A stretch of 64,000 bases of DNA, from the NCBI GenBank assembly GCA_002794735.1, contig NBAZ01000004.1, forward strand, positions 1,426,001 through 1,490,000, in the 5' to 3' direction. Made by a program: the position numbers and the translations under genes. This DNA comes from Pyrrhoderma lamaoense. Taxonomy: Eukaryota > Basidiomycota > Agaricomycetes > Hymenochaetales > Hymenochaetaceae. The notes under the pieces were generated by a model that saw only the letters and a program-made list of their open reading frames with translations, was not told the DNA's origin and made no database searches. Below are positions 11,246 to 23,551 of the stretch, one piece after another. Every line of letters begins with the position of its first letter. Positions within the stretch are counted from its first letter, which is position 1.

Positions 11246-11652
11246 TCAAACTCATCCAATTTGTAAATTAGAATATCCCTATATATGTATACAAGTAAGC
11301 GTAGATGATGCTTCTACTAAGGCGATGGTGTCAGTCGGAGCTGAACATAGAGAAAACGCGTTCATGTGACCGAATGAGGAAATGGGTCTCGCTAAAACAC
11401 GTACTCCATTAGCGAGTGTCCCGAAATATTGTCAAATTACTCATTGCCGATCGCTTGTATGGGGTACTTCCCAACGACTCTCAACATCCGTAGCGCCGTT
11501 GGGCGTGTTGCTTCCGTCTCTCACGTTTCATAGATTGTCTCTTTTCTTTCACAACTTCATCAACTTCAGTTCCAGGTTTTTGGAGTGATTCTAGCTCATA
11601 TCTTGTTTACATACCTATGCACTGAACGAATTGTCAACGACCATTAACGAAT
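11246..11652. other. Intergenic, promoter of the 7-TM gene
   Basis: About 400 bp between two same-direction genes. CT-rich tracts (about 11500-11560) resemble fungal promoter or 5' UTR sequence. No supported gene. Confidence 0.4.
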
Positions 11653-14600
11653 ATGTTTCCACTTATCCCGACTCTTGTTCTTTCTATCTTCTCTCTGTTA
11701 TCCTCTGTCTCTATCATCTTGCGAGTATTAATACCGTTGATCCCACCACATCCAGTCAGTGGCCGCGCAATAACTGTAAGTAAACATGTTTATTATAAGA
11801 AGATTGATACTTAGTGTACGCGCATTTCAGAAAAGATATTCTTGGAGTTCAAAACCGTCGTTGTCGTTGCCAGACAAGGGACATCTATGGCTAGCTTTAT
11901 CCGACTTACTTTCTCTGGCAATCTTTCTGTGGGAAGTGTTCGTAGAAAACGGATTAGAAGATGCGATGGTAGGCTCCGACATTGCACATAACACACTGTC
12001 CTCATCAAGACTCTGGCTTGTTGTTATCCTAAGGCAATCATGTCTACTCGTAATCCTCGCTTCCGCTTTAGTCCGCATACGTAGGGCAAAACCAGTCTCG
12101 TATGGTTCCAGGGATGGATCATTTGGGTTCCAGTTGTGTTAGTTAGCATCGTCTCTACTGCCATTACCGCGGTCCTCGCTAGTAAAGGAATTACAAGCAT
12201 CTTTATTGGTTCGATCTGTTACTCAGTTACCATCGGACTCCTAAGCACGGTAGCAATCTCGAGTCTATTCATAACTCTACGATTGATTCATCGTAATTTG
12301 TCACTGTATGACGGGTTGGCGAGTCCAAAAGATGATCTTCGTGAAGCGATACAAGAAAAGAAGAAACGGCAATCCTTCGCGACTGAGGATATTGAAGCGC
12401 TTAAAGATGGGAGCTCATGGATTACGTCCGAATCTGGTTCCCGTCACACTTCAATATCTTCATTCTCTTTTGATCCCACCATCCACAGTCTGAAGGATGA
12501 CCGAGATTACAATGCAGTTAATACCAGCTCTCCAAACGAGTCTCCTGTAGACTCTCATAATGACAGTTCTTGGCTTACAGAACCTTCCCAGTCTCCAACT
12601 ACAATCACAGACTGGTCGTTCCCTACGAGTATGAGGAGTTCTCCACGTGGTTGTGCGGCGCCAGACTCACGATTACAGCGACACTTAAGTAATGGCGGTG
12701 TTTCTAACGGAAATTCTAGGCAGAAAGGTCAAACTGGTCTTCCAGCGCCAGGTGAATATGCCTCGGCGTATAACCCCACAATCGTTGATCTCAATGAAGA
12801 TACCTTAGAAAAGGGGCTCACCTCATGTCCCAGGAGTCTTCCAAAAGGTCTTGATGTCCATATTACAAGCTTATTTGGGTGGTTAGCGTTTATCTGGCTT
12901 TCACTGGTAGGTATTATTGTCACATATTGTCATGTCATATCGTCAACCGTTTTCATCTACTTTTAGGCTCTCTCTTTACCGTACCTTATCATGACCTCTC
13001 GTACACAGGCTGCAGCAGTTCTCTTTATTCTCTCTACAACTCTGACCGCTCCGATCCTGGTTATCAATACAATGTTCTGCCCTTTACCAATACCTTCCGG
13101 ACTTTTCGAACTTCCATCGAATCTCCCAAGACCCTCGGACTTGCGAGACAGATATAGACGAAGCGGAAGTATCACTGTTGTCGAAGGCCGCTTGAGCACT
13201 GATATCTGGATGTTGAAAGGTGATGCTGTTGATCGTAAAAGCAAACTCAGTAGAGCAACGTCTATGCTTTCTCGTGTCCCCAAACTTTCAGTCCTTCCAC
13301 AACAAGATTCTGGTGATCAGTCTCAGCTAAAGATTCACTCCCCTATCCCTGAACAGGATAACTCAGCAGCTACATCCGCATATGTTGCTATTGAAGCGGA
13401 TAGCCTTGGAAATATAGAACGTACATTTTATGCAAGGGCAAGATATAGCTCGTCAGTAACTTCCATAGGTGAAAGTCTTGCGGCAGCAATCCATGCAGCC
13501 GAACGACCTAATACAACAGAGTCTATTTCAGACATGGATGAGCAGATTTCCTCGGCTAGAAGAGCTAGTACTAGCTCTAGGAGCTCCAAAGGAAGTAAAA
13601 CATACAAGGAGCCGTTTAATACAAATCTAGAGACCATTCAGGACGTCAGTGCGGGATCAATCCGTCTCAGTTCCCGGACAAGTTCCTTGGCAACGTCGGA
13701 ACATAGCACCGATGGACCTTGTGGTGATATACTCAAGGATTTGGATCCGGTTCCACCTGTTTCGAAGGAATCTAGTAGGGATACTACAATGGAAGACACA
13801 TCAATAGAGATACCCAAGGATGTATATGTTCCCTCTTCATCTCTCCCACAAACGCAGCCGAGACCTACATATGAAATCGATAGTCTCTCCGCATGCATTC
13901 TTCCACAGCTTCTCCCTGGAGTAGTTATCGGCCCCGATATCAGGGTTTTGACCGTACCACAGAGGGATAGGCGTGTCTCTTCGTCGACAACGTTCACTTC
14001 CCCTGTGATTACATCTACTCCCCCGCTCAAGGCTTTTGGAACACGGATAGCTAATATGAGGAAGCGGCATGGTAGTACGACCAGTAGAATGTCTGAAAGT
14101 GTGACCTCTCAGAAGAGCTTAGAAACTAGACTAAACGCTATGGAGCATCGTCCATTTGGCCTTGCTCCGGTTCCTGATGAATCTCCTGTTGACGGCCAGG
14201 GAGGCCATTCACATATGCCCTTTGGTTCCCCGTACAGACCTGGAGAAAGAAAAGCCTCTCATAGCATTTCATACCGAAGAAAATCCCCTGGCGTATCATC
14301 AGGGAGTCATGGAGATCAGCGGTCCTTTACGAGCTTAATCGCGGCTCTAGAAACGCCTGGCGCACCACCTGCCGATGTCTCTAGATTGTCACAATCAGAC
14401 TCAAACTCCGGGTTTAAGAATCGCATTTCTCAGTACTCCCGTAGCTCAGACACTTCACGCCGTGTATCTGTGCTAAGCTCAGCTTCGCGGGGACCTATAG
14501 CCATTGGAGGTGACGACATCACTTCCGACTCTATTCATCTCATCGAAGAACGGCCCTCGTCAGAAGGCTCTGTTTCTTATCCGGGACATGCGCCTACCCC

Positions 14601-14814
14601 TGCTCGGGTACGAGATACTAATGTTGAATACGGGACGGACTCCCCTTCATCGCAGTATTCAAAGCATGAAAGGGTACAATCTAAAACGTCACTTTCTCAT
14701 GTAGTGTCTCCACCAGAGAGCATTCCATCTTCCCCCTCCCGCAAGATCAAGGCACTTTTCCGAAGGTCATCAGATGCTGCTGTACTTTCGTCCCAAAACC
14801 ACCTTTACCGTTAA
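11653..14814 (+). CDS. Predicted 7-TM protein with large Ser-rich loop and tail (frame break)
   Basis: Function unknown; I recognise only a type of multi-pass protein seen in Agaricomycetes. ATG 11653 begins a hydrophobic segment (LIPTLVLSIFSLLSSVSIIL). Further membrane segments are LALSDLLSLAIFLWEVFV, WLVVILRQSCLLVILASALV, WIIWVPVVLVSIVSTAITAV, IFIGSICYSVTIGLLSTVAI, then after a loop of about 190 Ser-rich residues LFGWLAFIWLSL (joined over an intron at 12966) and AVLFILSTTLTAPILVI. That makes seven, with a cytosolic-looking tail of nearly 600 residues rich in Ser/Arg/Pro, probably phosphorylated. TM3 to TM4 requires one missing base at the GGG of 12111-12113. Ends at 14814. A GPCR-like role is conceivable but nothing diagnostic is seen. 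Confidence 0.7.
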
Positions 14815-15157
14815 CCTCTTGAGATTCGGTTTCATCTCTTTTTTTCGCCCTAATAGTTCTTCATACTCTTCTTTTTTATTCAAGTAAATTTATTAACATG
14901 GCATATAGATTGATTTATTGGCAGATATAGTCTATAATTTTTTGCAAACGATTCCGCTTTATTCAGACCCATCTAGTATACTTACTTAATCTCCACACAG
15001 TTTTTCATGCTTTCTTGAATGTGTTATGTCGCTGACGTTTTGCTTACGAATAACGAAATAATATGTGTAAATCAGCTTACAATCGTGAAATACGTGAAAG
15101 TTTTCGCCATCATCCTCTCGCAGATAAGTCGACTAACGAGACAAAAAAATAATGGGC
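14815..15157. other. Convergent intergenic region
   Basis: About 340 A/T-rich bases between the 3' ends of the 7-TM gene and the Tex3 gene. It presumably carries both poly(A) regions. Nothing else is seen. Confidence 0.5.
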
Positions 15158-16651
15158 TTAGAATCCAAACGGATCATACATTTCATATCCTGTACCAAAC
15201 AAACTTAAAAACGCTACTTGTGGTGCACCCTCACGGTTTTGTTGTCCACAATAGGCAAATACATATTTTGAAGGATGCCAAGTAACCGTTGGTGAAGGAC
15301 CAATGGTAGATACTTTATGTAGAGGAAGCCCCGACTCAACGGCACACTGTACAAGAAAATAACTTGTGAGTGGATAACATTCCGAGTCATAGGTATTGCT
15401 TACAATATTGATGTATGAGCCCTGACTGGCGATTGCCAAATATTCACCGTCATGTGAGATACTTAATGAGTTGATACTATCACTAAGCTCTAATCAGCAC
15501 ATGGTAAAGAACCGAAATATCTGACGCAGCGAACTTACACGCATACTGTTATGGTATTAACACATATCCACTCAGTCATATCAAATACATTAACGATCGA
15601 GTCGAGTCCACCTGATATTAAGTATCTGTGTCTAAATGTCAATTTCAATTTTTCAAAAAGCAGATATTTCGTCATACCGTCCTCGAGGATCCATAGCAAT
15701 AGCCTGACAACCTCCAACATGCGCTGCAAATTGCCCACGATAAGTAAGGGATGGATAGTCAACAATCATGATAGAATTCTGTCGAGCAGAACTCAGCACT
15801 AATCCATCTCCCGAGTTATTGAATATGGCTGCTGTTATATTACTCTTTTAAAGGTATTGGTTCACCTATTTGACCATACTTAGGCGACATGGTGACTTAC
15901 AACAGTGTTGTTGTAATTTACATTGCCCCATGTTGGTTTTGCATCACTTTTCTCCTGATTAAGGGTCAATACCCCCATATGCGCCGAGCTTGTGAAAACT
16001 AATGCCTTTCCGTCAGGAGAATAGTTGAGTTGTGACGGACTATGAGTGTGTGTATAGATTTGCACGCAACGGCTTTCTATCAGGTCACTAATGCGTTAGT
16101 TGAGAGGTGAACGTAGGACTATATCATATTGATCACTCACGGCGCGCATCCCAGAAAACAATCCTTTTATCCCTCTGACTGGATGTACAAAATAGTTCCG
16201 GGTGAGTAGGATTCCAAGTTACATAGTCAATATCATAATCATGTCCCCGACATATTGCATCGCGCTCCGTGGTTCCAACTAAAGACCATAGTATTGTATA
16301 AATTAGTCATTAGAGTGTGTTTATATTACTTAGGACATACACTTTTGTCTGGAGACCATATTCTGACTGCTTTATCAATTCCTACGGAAGCTAGTCGTCT
16401 TCCGTCACAACTCCAAGCAACATGAGCCATAGGGTGAGTAGAAGTAAATCGAATATCCCTCGGTTGGAATGAGGAGAATAAAGGTGTCTGAATGATGGGT
16501 CAGCTAAAGTCTCGTGCGACGTATTGATGAAACTTACATGTATCCCTCGTATAGAATGAGTAACATGGGGAGGAGGCGAGGGGTATCTATTTTGGTCGAT
16601 GGTGTCTTCGGGCTCTTCAGTATTGGCACCCTTTGGAGGAAGTCTACTCAT
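15158..16651 (-). CDS. THO complex WD40 subunit Tex3/THOC3
   Basis: THOC3/Tex3 is the WD40 subunit of THO/TREX, which couples transcription to mRNA export in the nucleus. Seven or more short exons encode WD repeats: MAHVAWSCDGRRLASVGIDK with AVRIWSPDK, DYVTWNPTHPELFCTSSQ, LNYSPDGKALVFTS, the THOC3-like RYLISGGLDSIVNVFDMTEW, and near the end PTVTWHPSKYVFAYC. The last two match the THOC3 pattern 'YFATGSADALVSLWDVDEL' and 'FTVAWHPKRPLLAFAC'. The N-terminus MSRLPPKGANTEEPEDT starts at 16651; an upstream in-frame ATG at 16690 is possible. The protein ends YEMYDPFGF at 15158. It is divergent from the lipase gene and its frames join cleanly at all introns checked. Confidence 0.85.
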
Positions 16652-16971
16652 GCTTAGCCGGTTTGATCTGTAAGTACGGTTACTATTCATACATGAGTTT
16701 TCATCACATACGTAGTTAGCTCTTGAAAAGATTGAATTAGCAGACAGATACAGAGTTTGAGGTTAAATATAGATTGTTTCGAAGGATTAGCATTATTATG
16801 ATTATAATATGACATAAGCATCGGTTACTGGCATAACTCACGTGGAAATGCGCTATGGTTTCGGGTTCATTGATTGGGGAGAGGGGCATGACATCAGTCG
16901 AGAGTTGTATACTATAAATCAGCTCTGTTTCTTTCTCCGCAAGCCCATCGACAGGTCTGGCTCAATGCAAC
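16652..16971. promoter_or_regulatory. Bidirectional promoter: Tex3 / patatin lipase
   Basis: About 320 bp shared by two divergent genes. It is A/T-rich at 16740-16830. No TATA or known box stands out. Confidence 0.45.
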
Positions 16972-19900
16972 ATGCCTACCTTACCTCCCTACAAGGAGAC
17001 CTCCGACCCTTCAAAACCTGGCAACCCTCAAGATGATTTTAATACGAATTATGTTAACGAAAGGTCAGGCAACTGGTTTTCCGTCTAATAACTTGTCTAT
17101 AATCTTTGTTTATCTAGTCATATCGAAGCATTTGCTCATGCACTCAATGCTGACTACTTTATTGATAATGACTACCTGGATTCCCCTCGACACTCCCCGA
17201 GCTTAAGAAGCTTGAACCTCTCTCCTGTACTTCAATCAAAATCGATGTCGACAACTATATTAAATGGTTTGAAGAGCCCTCGCATTCGTAAAGTATCGGC
17301 TTTGTCAGACTTTGCACCAGTAAACCTAAGAGTCAGAAGAAGAAAACGAGGATATAAACATGAAAAACGGCAAGATTGGTTATTCACGCTTGTTCGATGG
17401 CCGCTGCTCGTAAGCTTCTAGATTGAGTCTGCATCTCTACGGTATTAAGTTTTCACAATCATAAGATGTTCATATTTCTCTTTATTTTCTTCGAGTTTGG
17501 AATGTACGTGTTCGTGAGACAGTGTGTTAATGCAAAGGAGTGGTTTACAGCATGTGCGTAAATAATACGATTAACCCTAATTTATGTTAGCACTGACATC
17601 TCAGCAGGGACAGGGAGGAAAGGACAACTGCGTAAAAAAATGAGGGCATCAAAAACTTATGAGGAATGGAAAGAAGCCGCCCTGGAACTTGACAAATATC
17701 TTGGATTTGACGAGTGGAAAAGAGTGGACGAGGATCCATACTACGACTGGAAATTAGTGCGTAAAGTTCTCAAGTCTTTGCGTTCTCTCCGGAGGAGCGA
17801 TGATGCCCGAGGCGTCCTTGGAGTCTTGGAAACGTGTATAAGAACTAATTTTGCAGGGGTTGAAAGTCAACGGTAAATATACGTTTACTTACCCCTGTTT
17901 CCTAACTACTGACATATAGGTATACTTAGACTGTATAGCGAGGTATGACGGTATCTTACTCAGCTTATCATATCAAATACTCATTCCAAACCTAAAAGAC
18001 ATTTTATGGCACGAAAGATCTGATAGAATGTAAGCTTTCAAAATGTATCCGGAAATCCCCTTTCCCTAATCTTGGTGCATACATGCCCAATTTTAGCATA
18101 CATAACAGAAGTAGAGAGATCACTTGTATACATTCGTGAAACACCCATCCTCTCAAATGAAGAGAAGAGGCGATTCTTTAAATCAGCGAATATGAATCTT
18201 GGAATTTCAGCTCTATGTCTTAGCGGTGGGGCTACATTCGGATACTGTAAGAGATAACTCTGGATTCACTGTGTCCAACTCTCATCGATTTTCTTTCAGA
18301 TCATTTCGGCGTTATCAAAGCACTCGTACAAAATGATCTTCTTCCTCGAGTTATCACTGGTACATCTGCAGGGGGTCTTGTGGCTGCTCTTGCAGCGACT
18401 CGCACTGATGCTGAATTGAAAGCGATGCTCGTCCCTGAACTAGCTGATAAGATCACTGCGTGTGAAGAACCATTTAGGAAATGGTTCAAGCGTTTTCGTG
18501 AGACAGGCGCAAGGTTTGATAGTGTTGATTGGGCAAGGAAGGTATGTTTCTCGTGTATCAAAAAAGTCAATTAATTTTTCATAGTGCGGTAGGCTTGCTT
18601 CTTTACTCGGGGTTCACTAACCTTCCGAGAGGCTTACCAGAAAACCGGTCGGATTTTGAATATTTCTGTGATTCCAGCCGATAGACATAGCCCGACAAAG
18701 TTGTTAAACTATCTGACTGCTCCTGACACAGTAATTTGGAGTGCCTTGATTGCCTCTGCTGCGGTGCCAGGCATTTTGAATCCTGTCGTCTTGATGCAGA
18801 AAACAAGGGACGGAAATCTCATTCCTTGGAATTGGGGATCCAAATTTAAGGACGGATCTCTACGAAGTGATATTCCCCTCCAATCCTTAAATCACTACTT
18901 CAACGGTTAGTAGTATTTATACTCCATTTCCTTCCGTATTCACTTTTCTTTTCAGTTACACATCCTGTCGTCTCTCAAGTGAATCCTCATGTACATCTCT
19001 TCTTCTTTGCTCCTCGTGGATCAGCCGGGAAACCCGTAGCGCATAGGAAGGGAAAAGGTTGGGTGGTTCAACTTGCAGTAAAGTTTAGTATTAATCCTTC
19101 TCTTCTAGGTTGGAGAGGAAACTTCCTCCTTTCTGCAGCCGAACAGTGGCTGAAGTTGGAATTGACTAAGAATTTCAAGGTCATAAGAGATCTTGATTTG
19201 CTTCCTCAACTTTTAGGGCAAGACTGGTCAAGTGTCTTCCTCCAGAGATTTGATGGTACTGTTACGTGAGCTACCCTTCGTCTTAGTTTACCCATCTGTT
19301 ACTAATCATTAGATAGAATATGGCCCAGGACACGGCTAATGGTGAGTAGCTGCACCAATTCAACTTTCTCGTACTTAAAGCAACTTTTTAGGATTGGATA
19401 AACATCTTAAGTGATCCAGATAGACAGGAGTTAGAACGAATGATGAAAGTTGGCGAGTTCGTGACTTGGCCTAAGGTACTAACAGATCTGATCTTTATAA
19501 AATCTGAGACTGAGATTTCTCCCAGTTACATATCATCGAGAACCGACTTCGTTTAGAACGAGAGATACTTCAGGGCCGTAGAGCTGTACGAAGAGCTATG
19601 TCCTCGAGGGAGCCTATCCCTCCTCTAGACATGGACGCCGGACATATCCCTGATATCAGTATGGGTACTGCCCTATCTCCGGATGCTGAGATTGGAAGAG
19701 GTTCCGGATCACTGGCTACAGATAATGAAGGCCCTCGATTAGCTAATGATAGTCTTCATCGAGCGTGGCCTCCAACGCACCTGGATCACGTTTCTGGTAG
19801 CTCAACACCTTTCGGAATGAAGGGCAGTCAGGATCCGTTACGCTCGATGTCGCGTCGAAGACGGTGGGCTTCTCATCTCCTCGATGAAGCTGATATGTCG

Positions 19901-20334
19901 CCTACACCCCCTCATGAAGCAGCTCGCGAAAACGCGCATAAATTGCATCCACCTGATGCGTCCACAATGGCTTCTTCATCCACTCCTGAGCTGCATAGCC
20001 TCATGCGCTTTACTCACCTACCTTCCAATGGCTTCTTCCGAAGCCTTCGTAATCATTCATTTGGAAGATTTACGGCTCCGTTTCATACTTTCCAGAAGGA
20101 AGAGAAGGAAACTGAGGAAGCTCATCATGAATCGACCTGGAGTAGTGATAGCTCGGAGCTAGAAGATGAATTTAATTTCACAGGAGCAGATTATGAAGAT
20201 CAATACAATTTTCGTGGCCCTGTCTTATCATCCAGCAGGGAACTGTAAGCTCTATATTATTTATCTCTCGCAAGTTGACATTGACTTCTCTCGTTTACAG
20301 TTCACCAGAAGTTGTGCAAGATGAGGAAACCTGA
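16972..20334 (+). CDS. Patatin-type triacylglycerol lipase / acyltransferase (Tgl3/4/5-like)
   Basis: Tgl3/4/5-type enzymes release fatty acids from lipid-droplet triacylglycerol and acylate lysophospholipids. ATG 16972 opens MPTLPPYKETSDPSKPG. A hydrophobic helix (MFIFLFIFFEFGMYVF) follows, then the DUF3336 region (KTYEEWKEAALELDKYLGF, GVLGVLETCIRTNFAGVESQ, YSETFYGTKDLIE). The patatin domain shows the oxyanion loop SGGATFGYYHFGVIKAL, the nucleophile elbow GTSAGG, VIPADRHSPTKLLNYLTAP, and the second dyad residue in FKDGSLRSDIP. The Ser-rich tail ends SPEVVQDEET. At least ten introns, all frames joining; no break seen. The gene is about 3.4 kb. The DG[SG] loop and GXSXG are both intact, so it should be active. 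Confidence 0.88.
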
Positions 20335-20437
20335 TTATCTTTGCGATTTTTTTGTAGCATTGCACATTAAGATTATACCTACTTTTATCTACTTAGGTTA
20401 ACATGTATTTTTAATTTGTTTATGTGCTTACCTCGAT

Positions 20438-21636
20438 CTATATTGAATGGCATTCTTGTAACAATCTATCCATTATGTCTGATGCACTTGACGCATATCC
20501 GCCCTACGTGGTAGAGGCGATATATCAGCTTTTTCATAGTGTAGTTAGGCGATAATTAATGCTATACCCCACTTCCGAATATTAATGCATGATTCAGGTA
20601 ATGGAAAAGCTCATAAAGGTCCACACGTAACTCGTATTGATCCACTGGTTCTGATTTTGGAAGTATCTCATGGTATTTCTCATAAAAGCTAGCTGGAAAA
20701 CCTCCAAAAATACGTGCAATTGCTAAGCTGCAAATAAGTCAGAATTATCAGCTAGAGTGGTGACTAATTTTCAGCATACTCCGCCTCGTTGTGTCCATAA
20801 AAAGAAGAGGGGTCGTATACAACGGGTTCATTATTCCTTCGATCAATCCCCGTGTTTCCGCTCTGCCGATGAGAGAGTGTGTATGAGAATATTTTCTAAA
20901 CTATCAGTAAAAGTTTTGTCAGCTAACCCAGAGGTCTCCATGAAGGAGCACCGGTTCGATATCAAGTGAACCCAGCAGATATGGAATCACACTGTGCCAT
21001 ACTTCAGCGCAAATATACAACACAAAAACTTAGTCATAATATACCAACGTTTTACGGATCTCAGCTATCTTATTGCATAACGATTTTGTTGCTCTTTTGT
21101 TCTCTAACCCTTTCTGCAATCCCCCGATAAGAGCGTCATAACATTTCTCCCAAGTCTTGAGTAGTAGCGAAATTCCCATGTGAATAACTGGCTAGATACT
21201 CAGATGCAATGGTGTATACCCACGTCATACCACCCATTCTCCAGCTTCGTGGCACCACAGTATGTTGGAACGTCAAACCCAAATCCTTTGTCGCTCTTGT
21301 ATGCATGTAGCTCAGAAGCTAATCTCTTCGCCAATTTACTGAGAGATGCGTTGGAATGATGTGCGATATCTAAGTACTCAGTGATCAAATAAGGTTTCCC
21401 ATCTGCAGTTAAGCCATTCTGAGAAACTTGAGGTACAAGTCCAGGGCGGCACGAGCTATATGTTTCAGAGATTCAGCCTCTCCTACATACTGCTCGCACT
21501 CGGATTTGCTTCCGACTTTGGCGAAATAACGTTTACCCGAGGATGATGTGACTACAGGAAGGTTGAAGGAGAAGTGCTCTGCATTAGGCTCTATTTCGAC
21601 TAGTTTCTGCCTAAGTATGTCCTCTTTCGAGCCCAT
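20438..21636 (-). CDS. Fructosamine-3-kinase-like protein (ketosamine kinase)
   Basis: FN3K-family kinases phosphorylate ketosamines on glycated proteins or small molecules, which then fall apart (deglycation). ATG 21636 starts [17 protein letters not shown]. Seen next: [53 protein letters not shown], the active-site loop [10 protein letters not shown] joined over an intron to [22 protein letters not shown], and [36 protein letters not shown]. The last exon ends [13 protein letters not shown], stop 20438-20440. HGD (catalytic Asp) and DPSS(F)YGHNE are the family hallmarks. Within exon 1 the frame steps by one missing base at the GGG of 21444-21446, after 'HIARAA'; the model spans it. Confidence 0.85.
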
Positions 21637-22179
21637 GATGAGGAATCAGGATGAGTCTGATGAGTAACTTCAGGGTCTTTACCGTAAGTACGAAGATAAG
21701 GCGACAAGATTGATCACTCAATTACACTGAACTACTTTTTGCAACTAGCAATGACGTCAAACAGGTAAACACGGTCACATGATTTGATGTGTCGCATCCG
21801 GAAGAGCACTCAATTTAGAGTTACGTATTCAACTTTCATGATTCAAAATTGAGATACGATTTTGGTCTCGTTGCCAGAGCTTAAAAAAAAAAGGTACCTA
21901 AGAGAGCTAACGCCCAAGTTCTAACAGAGAACGGCAATTGATGCAGATAATCAAGCATATTGTGTTGTATAAAATGAAGTGTAATCGGTACAGCATATGT
22001 TAACCAAATACAAGATCTAAAAGAATTAGCAAATCGTCAAAAAGCCTAATAAAAATAAAGTGGAGAGCATATACGTCGCTAGTCTAAATAAACAATATCC
22101 AAAATCAGAAAAATGTGTGTTATTGGTAATTGTCAAAGCTTACAGAAACTGCCTCATAAATGGTGAATCCTATGTCCTA
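21637..22179. other. Intergenic region
   Basis: About 540 A/T-rich bases between the FN3K-like gene start and the 3' end of the YP-repeat gene, both minus strand. It includes a 10-A tract near 21883-21892. No gene is supported. Confidence 0.45.
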
Positions 22180-23551
22180 TTAATTGTGGGTACTGTAAAC
22201 TGATCCAGGGACTTCAGGGTATATCACAAAGCAAGGATAGAAAGGTGCATCTAATGAATGGAATTAGGTACTTCATGAAGAACTCCGTCACAATTTACGT
22301 ACATATTTCAAATGAAGGATACTTGCGGCCAACCTGACTGAGAGGCTTCCACAATATTCACTTGAGGCTCAATAACATCACCTGGATAAATCTCGAATGA
22401 AGGATAGATAGTCGGATCTTTTGGATGGTGAGCCCAAGAAAGCCGAAAAGAAGGATCGTATATAAACTTACAAATATTAAAGCTCGGGTATTTTGTCTCC
22501 AGCTTGACAACAACATCCTTCGCGATCCAAGCTTCTTCTGGTGAAGAGATATACAGATTGAAGTACGGGTAGACAGCCGGATCTACGGGACATGTAAGAA
22601 GATTTGTTTTTCAAAGAGAAGGATAGATATGTGTGACGTAAACTCACAAAGGTTAAACCTCGGATAACTAGCCTCAAGTCTGATATCGATTTCCCTTACG
22701 TTTCTCTTCACTTCTGGTATAGACGGGTACAAGTCAAAGTGAGGATACACAGCTGGATCTGTACTAATGTAAGAATGCTAGATAGTAGAACTACGAAAAG
22801 TAACTAACAAATATTGAACCCTGGATAGGTAGTCTCTAGCTTAATAGATATATGTCTTAGTTCCATATGCTTCTCGGATTCAGGCAGTATCTTGAGTTCT
22901 CCGGCTTTGGCAGGGTACAAGTCAAAGTTTGGGTAAACAGCCGGGTCTGGAAGTGTATAAGTTGATTTTTTAAGTAATGTGTGAAAAATTAGCTCACAGA
23001 TATCAAGGCTCGGATATCTCGCATCAAGCTTGATAACTATTTCCTTTTCCTTTACCGCTATTAGCTGTCCTGACTTAGAGGGATACAAATCGAAGTGTGG
23101 ATAAACGGCAGGGTCTGTGCATTCATGAGGCGATTATGATCAGTAATCATTTATAACATAGAGACTTACAAATATCCAGAAATGGATACTGGAACCCATT
23201 AGTCACAGTAACACCTTTATCACTTTTAGCAACCTCTGGTAAGACGGGATACAGATCAAAGTGAGGATAGGCTGCCGGATCTGAAAGTTTGTCAGTATGA
23301 TATGTAAGAGCTCGTAAGGTAGGTGGTCATACAAATAATCAGAGAGGGATATTCAGGAGTTAACCGAACGTCGACAGGTTGGACGAAGCTAAATGATTTT
23401 TGGTAAGGCCAAACACCGCGCCAGGGTACTACTTTACTAGATTGCTGTTTCTTCGGGGCTTCCAACTGTTTTCTGGGAGGTTTAGAATCACCATAAGCAG
23501 TCTTGGGAATTACTGTAGGGTAGATGTCAAAATGAGGGTAAGCCGCAGGGT
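22180..23551 (-). repeat. Tandem exon-repeat array (8 one-repeat exons)
   Basis: Inferred exons on the minus strand: 23551-23333 (219 bp), 23280-23170 (111), 23114-22998 (117), 22946-22809 (138), 22758-22648 (111), 22582-22472 (111), 22417-22303 (115), 22250-22180 (71, last). The first six are all multiples of three and phase 1-1, so each can be lost or gained without a frame change. Introns are about 50-60 bp. Consensus across each junction: YPSFNI-YPAVYPHFDLYP. This is direct duplication at DNA level, exon plus intron. Confidence 0.8.

Noticed and set aside
13428..14070. Long minus-strand frames antisense to the Ser-rich tail of the first 7-TM gene
   Set aside because: Mirror of low-complexity Ser/Arg codons on the sense strand; no motifs.
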